From the NCBI GenBank assembly GCA_964394085.1, contig CAYMWF010000060.1:1-28422 (forward strand): a stretch of DNA of 28,422 nucleotides, in the 5' to 3' direction. The notes under the pieces are model-generated. The model saw only the letters and a program-made list of their open reading frames with translations. It did no database searches and was not told the DNA's origin. Positions 8,065-15,963 of this stretch are shown here, piece by piece. The position numbers and the translations under genes are program-made. Position 1 is the stretch's first letter; each line of letters starts with the position of its first letter. The stretch is from CAYMWF01 sp964394085 [NCBI: uncultured Gemmatimonadota bacterium] (lineage in GTDB: Bacteria > GCA-2686955 > CAYMWF01).

Positions 8065-8099
8065 AGAGAGCTTTGACTGAATTGATGAGGGCCGAAATC

Positions 8100-9062
8100 G
8101 TGAAATACCTGATAATATTATTCTGTCTGCTCGTCTCTATTCCCGCGGTTGCGGCTATACCCGCGAACGATATCGAGGTCGGCGAACCGAAGCCGGGAAT
8201 CGATTCCTGGCCGTCCATGATCGGGGTCTGGACGCTCAATTATTTCTGGAATGCAACTACGACAATCACATTTTATGTGACCGGTAGATTCAGCACCGAA
8301 GGTTATGAAGGAGACTGGGACCAGTACGGCCCGATAGTCAACTGGTACTATGACAGCGGCACTCATTACTGGGGCACAATAAATTCAGTAGGCGATTACA
8401 TGTCGGGAGAGATGTTGAGTTACCTGGGAGCTTCAGGCACCTGGAATGCATCGGTAAGCGGATGCCCCTGCATGGCGGGGCAATGGACGCTGAACTTTTT
8501 CTGGGATGGAACCACGCCAATCTATTTCTACAATAACGGCAAGTTCTCAACAGGAGGAGGTTATGCCGGGGACTGGTTCCAGACCGGGTGCACCGTTGAT
8601 TGGTATTACGAATCAGGCACCCATTACTGGGGTACGATTACTGCAGCCGGTACTTACATGGATGGGAGCATGTTGAGTTACCTGGGCGGCACGGGAACCT
8701 GGGATGCCAGCAAAACACCGCTGGGAACCGTTGTCAGCGGATTAGAGGGTTTTCCTTACAATCGATCGGTATTGCTTCAGTGGTCCACCGAAACCGAAAT
8801 CAGCGTGCTCGGGTTCAATCTGTTCAGGTTTGAGGAAGATGTGGGGGAATTTATTCTTCTGAATGAGGGTTTGATAAACGCCCACCCGGGCGATCCCGCG
8901 GGGTACGATTATACTTATTTCGATCGTCCCCTGCAAAACGGTGAGGTATATGAATACCATCTGGAATGCATCCACCTGGATGGATGGAGCGAATTCTTAT
9001 CAAGCGGCGAAATCGTGCCGCATGAAAAGAAGGAGATGAGTTTACATCCGCTGACGCGTTAG
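8100..9062 (+). CDS. Exported two-repeat beta-rich protein (paralogue 2)
   Basis: This 320-aa protein is co-linear with the gene at 6890: signal peptide, two units with SGTHYWGTI, GTWxAS and related motifs, then the fibronectin-like C-terminal module ending in VPHEKKEM. I chose the GTG at 8100 rather than upstream in-frame starts. The encoded VKYLIILFCLL aligns with the signal peptide of paralogue 1, the protein length then matches exactly, and GAGG lies at the same distance as the AAGG before paralogue 1. An in-frame ATG at 8085 would add five residues and cannot be excluded. Function is unknown; extracellular or surface location is inferred from the signal peptide. Confidence 0.83.
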   Translation: MKYLIILFCLLVSIPAVAAIPANDIEVGEPKPGIDSWPSMIGVWTLNYFWNATTTITFYVTGRFSTEGYEGDWDQYGPIVNWYYDSGTHYWGTINSVGDYMSGEMLSYLGASGTWNASVSGCPCMAGQWTLNFFWDGTTPIYFYNNGKFSTGGGYAGDWFQTGCTVDWYYESGTHYWGTITAAGTYMDGSMLSYLGGTGTWDASKTPLGTVVSGLEGFPYNRSVLLQWSTETEISVLGFNLFRFEEDVGEFILLNEGLINAHPGDPAGYDYTYFDRPLQNGEVYEYHLECIHLDGWSEFLSSGEIVPHEKKEMSLHPLTR

Positions 9063-9222
9063 AAGCTTCCGCTCAAAACAACTTTTCGTTCGAAGGCCGG
9101 AATTACTTGTCCGGGGGATAAGCCCGCAGAATTCCCGGCAACCGTATTTCTTTTCAGCATGGTTATGCGAAAACCTGTTGATAAGAAGTGCGGCAATTTT
9201 TTTTGCATCAGTCCGGTAGGAA

Positions 9223-10305
9223 TCAGGGCAGGTCGAACTCGAAAACCAGCGGCAGGTGATCTGAAATCCTGAGAGTATCGTGCTGCCGCACGCGCCGATC
9301 TACAGGAACCAGTTTTTTCGAATGGAAGATATAATCGATTGTCCTGTCGGGTTTGCCCGTTTTCGACCCGTTCCAAAAGAATGTGAACCACTTTTCCCTT
9401 TCAGGGCCGTTCGTTTCTTCAGAGCCGGGCATCACCGCGTACTTGGTGAAAAGAGGAACGATTTCCGTTTCAGGTCTGTAAGAGTGTTTATTTTCTTCAG
9501 GGAGTCTGGTGTAGGAGTTGCCGGGGGGAAGGAGATTGAAATCACCTCCGATGAGCCAGGGGACGCCGTCCCGGTCGAGATGGGCCAGAAGACTGTCGAC
9601 GAACCCGACCTGCTGTTCCATTGTATTGGTGCCCTGGGCGAAAGCATCGAGATGCGTATTAAGCACGACCAGCTCGCTCCCGTCGCTCAAGGGTAGATAC
9701 GTTTCCAGCACTGCGCGTTTCAGGTTGAATTGCCTGGAAACCGGATTTGCGGGCATTTGGGGAAGCTGGTGGCGCACGGAGCGGCTGATAGCGTATTTGG
9801 AGATGGTAGAGAGTTTCATGCCCGCTGCCCCCATGATACGCGGATGGGGAACGAACTTCGCTTTCCAGTAGAAGGCCGAGCTGTGGCATTTGTAGGCGGG
9901 CGGCAGAAGTGAAAGAAGGCGTTCGAGCTGATCTTCGTGGTCCGTACGCTTGGCGCCGTCGTCCAGTTCCTGGAGCAGGACCATATCGGGATCTTCGTCC
10001 CTGATTATCCTGGCGACCTCCTCGACGGTGGCGGTTATATCTTCCGACGAAGGCCGTTCATCCGGTCCGTCGAAATTTTTCGTATCGTAATAGAACAGGT
10101 AGTTTTTTCCGGCCATGAACTGGACATTCCAGCTGAGCACTTTCAGCGTCTGTCCCGAATGAAGGATAGGGGCGTCGGGAGGTGATATTACAGCTTCCTG
10201 CCGGGTATCCGACGGATGGAAGGTGATGAGCCGGATTATTAGCACGAGGACGGCGAGAATCGCCAGCAGTATGCCCGAGATCCATTTGATGATTAACAGA
10301 ACCAT
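9223..10305 (-). CDS. Membrane-anchored endonuclease/exonuclease/phosphatase-family protein
   Basis: This 360-aa protein has one N-terminal membrane segment (about 3-27) followed by a complete EEP fold. Landmarks are Asn60 in LSWNVQ, Glu113 in LLQELD, Asn216/His218 in NTHLDAF, Asp255/Asn257 in GGDFN, Asp324 in DYIF, and Asp349-His350 in SDHLPL. These supply the metal-binding and catalytic residues of Mg-dependent nucleases, sphingomyelinases and inositol phosphatases. The anchor suggests action outside the membrane on lipid, phosphoester or DNA substrates; which one cannot be told. A well-matched promoter lies at 10348-10376. The symporter gene upstream ends 213 bp away, so this is probably a separate unit. 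Confidence 0.87.
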   Translation of the reverse strand: MVLLIIKWISGILLAILAVLVLIIRLITFHPSDTRQEAVISPPDAPILHSGQTLKVLSWNVQFMAGKNYLFYYDTKNFDGPDERPSSEDITATVEEVARIIRDEDPDMVLLQELDDGAKRTDHEDQLERLLSLLPPAYKCHSSAFYWKAKFVPHPRIMGAAGMKLSTISKYAISRSVRHQLPQMPANPVSRQFNLKRAVLETYLPLSDGSELVVLNTHLDAFAQGTNTMEQQVGFVDSLLAHLDRDGVPWLIGGDFNLLPPGNSYTRLPEENKHSYRPETEIVPLFTKYAVMPGSEETNGPEREKWFTFFWNGSKTGKPDRTIDYIFHSKKLVPVDRRVRQHDTLRISDHLPLVFEFDLP

Positions 10306-10347
10306 ATGACCATCCCATTTTATGATACGCCAACCCCAATCACATAA

Positions 10348-10376
10348 ATTTTACACTGATAATCCGCTCCGGGCAA
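10348..10376 (-). promoter_or_regulatory. Promoter of the EEP-family gene
   Basis: On the minus strand TTGCCC (10371-10376), a 17-bp spacer and TAAAAT (10348-10353; 5 of 6) would start transcription about 35-40 nt before the ATG at 10305. Confidence 0.5.
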
Positions 10377-10517
10377 GAACAAGATCGGGTTTGAGTTAAT
10401 TCTTATCGTTTTCGAGTGCGGAAGCAGGTCAGGTCAGGGCAGGTTCATCCGACTCGATGAAAGGCGAATGCTGCGAAATCGTCGACAGCGACGGCGGGAA
10501 GCCTCGTAGTCGCGGTA

Positions 10518-11978
10518 TCAGGCCGCCTGTCTAAGCGCTTTCTCGTCGACCCTTGTGAGCAGGCTCACCAGAACCACCGCGGCCAGCGCGAGCAGGAAGC
10601 TGCTGAAACGCTCCGTAACCAGGGAAGAGAGGATATCGGTTTTCGACCAGACTATAGTTGTTACAGCTCCCGTGATCATACCTGCCAGCACCCCCTGCCG
10701 AGTGGTCCGTTTCCACCAGAGAGTAAGAAGCAGGGCGGGTCCGAAACTGCTTCCGAGCCCTGCCCACGCGAATCCTACCATAGTGAAGACAAGCTCTTTC
10801 GATGAAAGGGCGAGGAAAAAGGCGACAACACCGATTATCACGGTTGCCGCCCGGCTCAGGAGTACGAGCTTCTCCTGGGGCGCGTCACGTTGCACCAGGT
10901 TGTGATAGATATCCTCGGAGATCGCCGATGTCGTCACCAGGAGCTGTGAATCCGCTGTGGACATCATGGCGGCTATTGCGCCCGAGATGAATATCCCGGC
11001 GAGCCAGGCCGGAAGCAGCGCCCGCGCCAGCATGGGCATGATCTTTTCAGCATCGTCGTTCAATATGGCCATGGCGGAGGCGTCGTTGCTGAATATCCCG
11101 TAACCGACGAGACCGATTACGAAAGCGCCTGTGAACGCTGGAATCGCCCAGGAGATGGCGATGCGGGCGCCCTTTTTCAGCTCATCGGTCTTTCTGATCG
11201 CGATATACCGCGCCAGGAGGTGCGGCTGCCCCATGTAGCCGAGTCCCCAGCTCAGGCCGCCGATAATGCTCGCGACCAGCGCCCATCCGGCCAGGCCGCC
11301 GTTCACGGACATGAGGGCTGGATCGATACCGGACAGCTTGTCCGCCATGGCGCCCGGACCTCCCAGTTCGATGATGCCTGCAAGCGGCAGGATGGTAAGG
11401 GTGCAGAACATCAGGATGCCCTGGATGAGATCGGTCCACGCAACGGCGTAAAAACCTCCCATGATGGTATAGAAGAGGATTATGCCGGCCCCAATCAGCA
11501 TCCCCGTGAGTTCCGTTATTCCGAAGGTGGCGTTGAGGACCTTCCCGGCGCCGATGAACTGGGCCGCGACGTAAAAGGTGAAAAAGAAAGTGATGATAAT
11601 GGACGAGACTATTCTGAGGGAATGAGATTCGTCCAGGAACCTGGTTTCGAACATGTTCGGCAGGGTTAGAACATCCAGTTTGCCGCATAAGGCGCGAAGG
11701 CGCCTGGAGATGACGAGCCATGAGAATATGATGCCGGCGACGCACCCCACGACGACCCAGAAATCGAGCAGCCCCGCCGCGAAAGCCGCTCCCGGCAGGC
11801 CTATGAGCAGCCATGCCGACTCTCCCGACGCCCGTTCGGAAAATGCGACCACCCACGGCCCGAGCTTCCTCCCGGCGAGCAGGAAGTCCGCCAGGGTCCG
11901 GGTCAGCTTGTAAGTGGCGAATCCGACGAAAAGGATTACGAACAGATAAACGATAAAACCGATTAATACCGGATCCAT
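10518..11978 (-). CDS. putP: Sodium:solute symporter, PutP-like (proline-type)
   Basis: This 486-aa polytopic membrane protein of the SSS family has a length and hydrophobic pattern typical of the 13-helix LeuT fold. The TM2 segment ERASGESAWLLIGLPGA (48-64) aligns with the substrate/sodium helix of PutP, and Ser340-Thr341 in STADSQLL sits exactly at the Na2-site numbering of E. coli PutP. Further PutP-like stretches are MGGFYAVAWTDLIQG near 173-187 and GLGYMGQPHLLARYIAI near 245-261. It should import proline or a related solute with sodium. E. coli Asp55 is Gly here, so substrate is not certain. An AGGTGA-type site precedes the ATG. It lies 112 nt downstream of glyS on the same strand and may be co-transcribed. 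Confidence 0.85.
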   Translation of the reverse strand: MDPVLIGFIVYLFVILFVGFATYKLTRTLADFLLAGRKLGPWVVAFSERASGESAWLLIGLPGAAFAAGLLDFWVVVGCVAGIIFSWLVISRRLRALCGKLDVLTLPNMFETRFLDESHSLRIVSSIIITFFFTFYVAAQFIGAGKVLNATFGITELTGMLIGAGIILFYTIMGGFYAVAWTDLIQGILMFCTLTILPLAGIIELGGPGAMADKLSGIDPALMSVNGGLAGWALVASIIGGLSWGLGYMGQPHLLARYIAIRKTDELKKGARIAISWAIPAFTGAFVIGLVGYGIFSNDASAMAILNDDAEKIMPMLARALLPAWLAGIFISGAIAAMMSTADSQLLVTTSAISEDIYHNLVQRDAPQEKLVLLSRAATVIIGVVAFFLALSSKELVFTMVGFAWAGLGSSFGPALLLTLWWKRTTRQGVLAGMITGAVTTIVWSKTDILSSLVTERFSSFLLALAAVVLVSLLTRVDEKALRQAA

Positions 11979-12002
11979 GATGTCACCTATTCTTTCTTCG
12001 CG

Positions 12003-12050
12003 GAACCAGCCGGTTCGCCATTACCCCGCGGTAGGGCGACAGGCTGTCGC
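12003..12050 (-). other. Two small hairpins between glyS and the symporter gene
   Basis: A 6-bp stem with a GGC loop (12036-12050) and a 5-bp stem (12003-12016) fall in the 112-nt gap. The first could end glyS transcripts but has no T-run; the second lies in the symporter leader. Confidence 0.3.
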
Positions 12051-12090
12051 GGTTAATCGGGCCTTGGAAAGCCGTCCCGGCCGGCGCTTG

Positions 12091-13470
12091 TCAAGCTTCT
12101 ATCTTTTCGCCGATGGCGGCGGCGAGTTCGCTGATATGAACCCGTTCCTGGTTCATGGTGTCACGATCACGGAGCGTGACCGTATCGGCCAGGCCCGGGT
12201 TTTCTTCCTTTCCGAGGGTGTCGAAATCGACGGTGATGCAGAAAGGCGTACCCATCTCATCCTGGTACCGATACCTCTTGCCGATATTCCCGCGGTCGTC
12301 CCACTGGATATTGAAACGGCCCGAGAGAAGATTGTAGACCTCTTCGGCCTTGGCGACCAGTTCCGGATTGTTCCTCAGAAGGGGGAACACGGCCGCTTTT
12401 ACAGGCGCCACCCGCGGATGCAGTTTGAGAACGATCCTGGTTTCTTCTTTCCCCTTCTTCCCGGGCACCGTTTCCTCGGTATAGGCGTTGGAAATCAGGG
12501 CGAGAAGGATCCGTTCGACGCCTGCCGAAGGCTCGATCACGTGGGGAATGTAACGCTCGTTCCTTTCGCTGTCGAAGTAGTTCATCGCCTTGCCCGATGC
12601 TTCGGCGTGCCTCGTAAGGTCGTAGTCGCCCCGGGCGGCGATGCCTTCCAGCTCTTCAACGCCGAAAGTGAACGCGAACTGGATATCCGTGCAGGCGGAT
12701 GCGTAATGCGCCAGCTCATCCTTTCCGTGCACATCGAGGGTGAGTGTATCGCGGGACAGGCCGATCGATTCGTACCAGTCGAGGCGTCTATCGATCCAGT
12801 ATCGGTGCCATTTCTCCTCCGTTCCGGGACGTATGAAGAATTCCATCTCCATCTGTTCGAATTCCCTCGAGCGGAAGGTATAATGCCGCGGATTGATCTC
12901 GTTCCTGAACGCCTTGCCTATCTGTGCGATCCCGAAAGGGATTTTCCCTCTCGATGCGTTCATCACGTTGGTGAACTGCGCGAAAATGGCCTGGGCGGTT
13001 TCGGGCCGCAGGTATGCAGTGGCGGCGCTGTCTTCCATCGGGCCGACGAATGTTTTGAACATCAGGTTGAATTCACGGGCTTCCGTGTAGTCGTGTTCTC
13101 CCCCCGACGGGCATTTCGTCTCGGGAAGCTGATCCCCCCGCCACCGTCCGTTACATTTGCGGCAGTCGACCATGGGGTCGGAGAAGGAGCTGGTGTGACC
13201 GGACGTTTCCCAGGTTCTGGGGTTCATGATTATGGCTGCGTCCAGCCCCGTGATTTTGTACAATTCTCCGTCGGGACCCTTGCCCCGGTCGCAGACGATA
13301 TCGCGCCACCAGAGATCCCGGATATTCTGTTTCATGATCGTTCCGAGGGGACCGTAGTCCCAGAATCCCCCGTAACCCCCGTAAATTTCCGAGGATAAAA
13401 AAATGAAACCGCGTCTTTTGCAGAGTGCCGTGATCTTGTCGAGTTGAGAGGTTTCCTGCGATTTGCCCAT
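12091..13470 (-). CDS. glyS: Glycine--tRNA ligase (class II, alpha2 type)
   Basis: This 459-aa enzyme charges tRNA-Gly with glycine. Class II motif 2 is clear (FRNEI then SREFEQMEMEFF, about 188-212), and motif 3 is seen in EPSAGVERILLAL. Upstream lie GGYGGFWDYGP (31-41), a TWETSGH stretch and a likely zinc-binding insert (Cys103, Cys106, Cys120). The C-terminal third (from about LKLHPRVAP) is the anticodon-binding domain. It is the single-chain eukaryote/archaea-like form, not the alpha2beta2 GlyQ/GlyS pair. I moved the start to ATG 13470: it gives the usual N-terminus and has a G-rich SD ending two bases before the ATG, whereas the ATG at 13560 would add 30 low-quality residues and lie inside a hairpin. 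The ten bases at the start duplicate a hairpin arm in the leader. Confidence 0.95.
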   Translation of the reverse strand: MGKSQETSQLDKITALCKRRGFIFLSSEIYGGYGGFWDYGPLGTIMKQNIRDLWWRDIVCDRGKGPDGELYKITGLDAAIIMNPRTWETSGHTSSFSDPMVDCRKCNGRWRGDQLPETKCPSGGEHDYTEAREFNLMFKTFVGPMEDSAATAYLRPETAQAIFAQFTNVMNASRGKIPFGIAQIGKAFRNEINPRHYTFRSREFEQMEMEFFIRPGTEEKWHRYWIDRRLDWYESIGLSRDTLTLDVHGKDELAHYASACTDIQFAFTFGVEELEGIAARGDYDLTRHAEASGKAMNYFDSERNERYIPHVIEPSAGVERILLALISNAYTEETVPGKKGKEETRIVLKLHPRVAPVKAAVFPLLRNNPELVAKAEEVYNLLSGRFNIQWDDRGNIGKRYRYQDEMGTPFCITVDFDTLGKEENPGLADTVTLRDRDTMNQERVHISELAAAIGEKIEA

Positions 13471-13480
13471 CTGTCCCCCC
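13471..13480 (-). promoter_or_regulatory. glyS ribosome-binding segment that duplicates a hairpin arm
   Basis: On the mRNA strand the ten bases GGGGGGACAG abut the glyS ATG and supply its SD. The same ten bases form the 3' arm of the hairpin at 13609-13635, so the 5' arm of that hairpin could instead pair here and hide the start. Confidence 0.6.
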
Positions 13481-13545
13481 GATCCCGGCCTGCGCCCCGG
13501 CGGAGCAAACGATACCGGGCGGTAACCGGATACATATTCAGGTAA

Positions 13546-13573
13546 CGCGGCGGCCGGCAAACCGGCTGCCGCG
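13546..13573 (-). promoter_or_regulatory. Strong stem-loop in the glyS leader
   Basis: Positions 13546-13557 pair with 13562-13573 around a 4-nt loop (UUUG on the mRNA). The 12-position stem has a single C-A mismatch in the minus-strand RNA. It lies mid-leader between the upper hairpin and the SD. Confidence 0.55.
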
Positions 13574-13608
13574 GGAATGTTCGAGATTTCTATATTCTGC
13601 GACCTGGT

Positions 13609-13635
13609 CTGTCCCCCCAGCAGCAGGGGGGACAG
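13609..13635 (-). promoter_or_regulatory. Perfect 10-bp GC-rich hairpin between the ATP-grasp gene and glyS
   Basis: On the mRNA, CTGTCCCCCC (complement of 13626-13635) pairs with GGGGGGACAG (complement of 13609-13618) around a 7-nt loop, beginning 7 nt after the ATP-grasp stop codon. No T-run follows. It could act as a 3'-end stabiliser, or as one state of a switch with the SD at 13471-13480. Confidence 0.65.
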
Positions 13636-13642
13636 GGTTCGC

Positions 13643-15016
13643 CTACTTCTTTTCCGATACGAAAATCACCGGGACGAGTCCGCCGCCCTGGTGCACGTTG
13701 ATGATATTGCCGGCGGCGGCTCTCAGGAAGGCTCCCGCGAACTTTCCGCCGTGCGACCAGTAGTTTATATTGACATTTTTCAATTCGAACCCGGTAAATT
13801 CGCCTCCTTCGACCACGGGGAATTCCTCCCTCGGGATCTTGACGAATTCCTGGATGGCGTAGTCGGCGCCCAGCGCCGAGTCGACGGCTTTCCGCCACTC
13901 GTCTTCGGTGCAGTCCGTGCCGATGTAAATGCCGAATCCCCCGTATCCTTCGTTCGGTTTCAGCACGAAGGTATCCTTGTTTTCCAGGGCGAACTTGACG
14001 AGGTCGATCGTCTCGCCTCTGAAAGTGGTTGTGGATTCTCGCAGGAGCCGGGTCCAGGGGATGCATCTCTGCATCACTTCCCACTCCTCCTCGTCGAAGA
14101 TATCTTTGTACTTGTCATCGCTCATGACGGCCGTGAGGGTCTTGAAATCGCCGGTGGCGGCTCTTACCGGGTTGACGAAGCAGACCTTTCCGTCACGGTA
14201 TGCGTTGATCGCGTTCTGGCAGTCGACCCAGAAGTTGTCGTGGATGAAATCTTCGAGGGCGTCGCGATATATTATGTCGATCTCCTCACCGTTGAGCGAG
14301 AGCTTCTCTCCGTCGTAATCGAAATCCCTCGGGTCGGCGAAAACGGCCTTCTGACCCATTTTCTCGTAATATTCGACGACGACGTTCACGTCTCCCAGAA
14401 TTGTCGAATCCCTGTCGCAGACGATGGCGAAGCGGGGTTTGGACTTGGGAGCGATTCCCCTCGTCGCGCAGTACTGCCTGTACTTGTCCAGGAGGGCGTC
14501 CTTGTGGGTGACGAGAAGATGATCCGTGTGGAGATCGTATTTCTCGCCCATCGCCTTCAGGATGGGGAGCTCGAGAAAGAAGTCGAGCATGGCGTCGTGC
14601 CAGCCCATGCCGCTCGGGTCGCCGCAGTTCACTTCGATGAATTTCATCTCGCCCGTGTCGGGATGGTAGAAAACATCGAGCCTGACCATCACCTGGAAGT
14701 TCGGGTAGAGCGGGTCCACCTCGGCGAGCTCCGCGGTCCTTCCGTGCAGGTGGATGAGCCCGTCGAAATCGTTGCCCGCCATGTATTCGGCCCCGACCTT
14801 TTCAAGACCCGTCATGATCTTTTCGGTGGCGTGGGCGATAGCCTTTCGTTCCCGCATATCCACGAAGTACGGTTTCAGAAAAGTGGGGAAGGGGTCGCCT
14901 TCCATCTCCATCCCCTTGCCGACCATTTTGCCGGTAAGGGTCGCCATCTGTCCGACGGGATCCATCCCGCTCAGCAGCTCTCTGAAATCTTTGTTTACTT
15001 TTTTAAGGAATTCCAA
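13643..15016 (-). CDS. Circularly permuted ATP-grasp family protein
   Basis: This 457-aa protein resembles circularly permuted type 2 ATP-grasp and glutathionylspermidine-synthase-like ligases. Visible are FIEVNCGDPSG (127-137), NPVRAATGDFKTL (282-294), the nucleotide-loop segment VLKPNEGYGGFGIYIG (351-366) with Lys353, EW then AIQEFV near 387-392, and a C-terminal GAFLRAAAG and NVHQGGGLVPV (440-450). Such enzymes join a carboxylate to an amine using ATP; the substrates here are unknown. I prefer the TTG start at 15016 because GGAGGT lies exactly 5 nt upstream. GTG 15076 or ATG 15061 would add 20 or 15 residues but have no SD. A promoter at 15123-15152 fits all three. glyS follows on the same strand after a structured 172-nt gap. 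Confidence 0.65.
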   Translation of the reverse strand: MEFLKKVNKDFRELLSGMDPVGQMATLTGKMVGKGMEMEGDPFPTFLKPYFVDMRERKAIAHATEKIMTGLEKVGAEYMAGNDFDGLIHLHGRTAELAEVDPLYPNFQVMVRLDVFYHPDTGEMKFIEVNCGDPSGMGWHDAMLDFFLELPILKAMGEKYDLHTDHLLVTHKDALLDKYRQYCATRGIAPKSKPRFAIVCDRDSTILGDVNVVVEYYEKMGQKAVFADPRDFDYDGEKLSLNGEEIDIIYRDALEDFIHDNFWVDCQNAINAYRDGKVCFVNPVRAATGDFKTLTAVMSDDKYKDIFDEEEWEVMQRCIPWTRLLRESTTTFRGETIDLVKFALENKDTFVLKPNEGYGGFGIYIGTDCTEDEWRKAVDSALGADYAIQEFVKIPREEFPVVEGGEFTGFELKNVNINYWSHGGKFAGAFLRAAAGNIINVHQGGGLVPVIFVSEKK

Positions 15017-15122
15017 AGCGGACCTCCAAACCAGGGGGGGTATTTCAAGTAACGGTTCCATACCGGTCTGCTGCACTGAAACATCTGTTCTCGTGTGACG
15101 AACGCGGTAAACCGGGTCGGCG

Positions 15123-15152
15123 ATATTACGAATTCAGGAGCAGGGGCGTCAA
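15123..15152 (-). promoter_or_regulatory. Promoter upstream of the ATP-grasp/glyS unit
   Basis: On the minus strand TTGACG (15147-15152; 5 of 6), an 18-bp spacer and TAATAT (15123-15128; 4 of 6) would start transcription near 15116, about 100 nt before the preferred TTG start. Confidence 0.5.
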
Positions 15153-15701
15153 GATCATTTGGAATTCGAGCCGGCCGGATTGAAGTTGCCCGGTTTATCA
15201 GGAGCGTCCTCACGGAATGCATGCAGCTCAACGGCGAAAAACACGTATTCATCCTGCGAATCAGCCTTCAGGTTTACATAATAATTCTTCATGCGAAGAA
15301 ACGGGCCGATGCCGGGAAAGGGATGTGGGGAAAAGGACCGTTTCTACGGAAGGTACGTGGGTAAAGGGACCGGTTCCACGGCAGGCACGTAGGGGGAAGG
15401 GTCCGTTTCTACGGAAGGTAAGCAAAGAAGCGGACCGACGCTCCGGAAACCTCAAGTCTTTTTCAATAGCTTCAATACGTCAGCCATATACTCTTCGCGG
15501 TTTCGGTCACCGGGGAGTAGAAAAAAAGCGCCTTTCTGCAGGACGGTTTCTTAAGGGTTTCAATCTGCCGTTCCCGGAGTTAAACTCCCGTTTTCAAATC
15601 GGGAATATCCGGGGACGACCATTTTCAGTCCGGACCGGTTACGGAGCAGTGATCGAGATGGCGGAGCGGGAAACGGATAGACCCGGGATAGGAGCTGAGT
15701 A
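15153..15701. other. Intergenic region, no gene seen
   Basis: About 550 bp between the ATP-grasp promoter and the small ORF. Reading frames here are short, lack SD sites and show no family resemblance. The notable content is the 32-bp tandem repeat at 15326-15422. Confidence 0.45.
15326..15422 (+). repeat. 32-bp tandem repeat, three imperfect units
   Basis: Units begin at 15326, 15358 and 15390. They share a pattern of G/A run, GGACCG, a TTTCTACGGAAGG-like core and TACG. The outer units are closer to each other than to the middle one. No spacer separates the units, so it is a minisatellite and not a CRISPR array. Confidence 0.8.
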
Positions 15702-15911
15702 ATGGTTTTACAGGAGATAGAGTGCTGGTTGGATAAAGCGCTTCTCGTCGGCGCGGGACTGATCGGTTACGGATACGAGGGAGCCAGAAAACTGGCCGAG
15801 GATGGACGGGTCGATTTTACAGTCGGGGATACGGATGTGAACATTACCGCGTCAAACTGGAATTTGATCGTAAATGTGAACTCCAAAAAGAAGAAAAGTC
15901 CGACCTGCTGA
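15702..15911 (+). CDS. Small hypothetical protein
   Basis: A 69-aa reading frame with AGGAG 8 nt upstream of its ATG. I recognise no family. It has a short hydrophobic, glycine-rich stretch (ALLVGAGLIGYGYEG, about 13-27), an acidic middle, alternating beta-like residues (DVNITASNWNLIVNVN), and a basic lysine-run tail. It ends 52 nt before the stop of the convergent cysteine hydrolase. The SD and plausible composition favour a real gene, but there is no homology support. Confidence 0.45.
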   Translation: MVLQEIECWLDKALLVGAGLIGYGYEGARKLAEDGRVDFTVGDTDVNITASNWNLIVNVNSKKKKSPTC

Positions 15912-15963
15912 AGGTTTAAAGAGAGAAAGCACCGGTTGAGACGGCGCCGTGTGGAATACTTAT

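Larger units (their letters stand above)
6835..9062 (+). repeat. Tandem gene duplication (unit about 1210 bp)
   Basis: Leader plus gene at about 6835-7852 and at about 8044-9062 are duplicates offset by 1210 bp. Identity is uneven: about 7187-7270 and 8397-8480 differ at only a few positions, while the second internal repeat and the signal-peptide region are more diverged. This suggests duplication followed by localised gene conversion or constraint. Confidence 0.85.

Noticed and set aside
11977-13398. 473-codon plus-strand open frame opposite glyS
   Set aside because: The minus strand encodes an unmistakable glycyl-tRNA synthetase; the antisense frame shows no motif or SD.
13471-13642. Glycine riboswitch or T-box in the glyS leader
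   Set aside because: No T-box antiterminator signature and no glycine-aptamer core could be found; the region is better described as an unassigned structured leader.
13577-15052. 491-codon plus-strand open frame opposite the ATP-grasp gene
   Set aside because: It is the antisense shadow of a gene with clear ATP-grasp motifs; the translation has no family resemblance and a Val/Glu/His-biased composition typical of antisense frames in GC-rich DNA.
15326-15422. CRISPR array
   Set aside because: The 32-bp units are contiguous with no unique spacers, and no cas genes are present.
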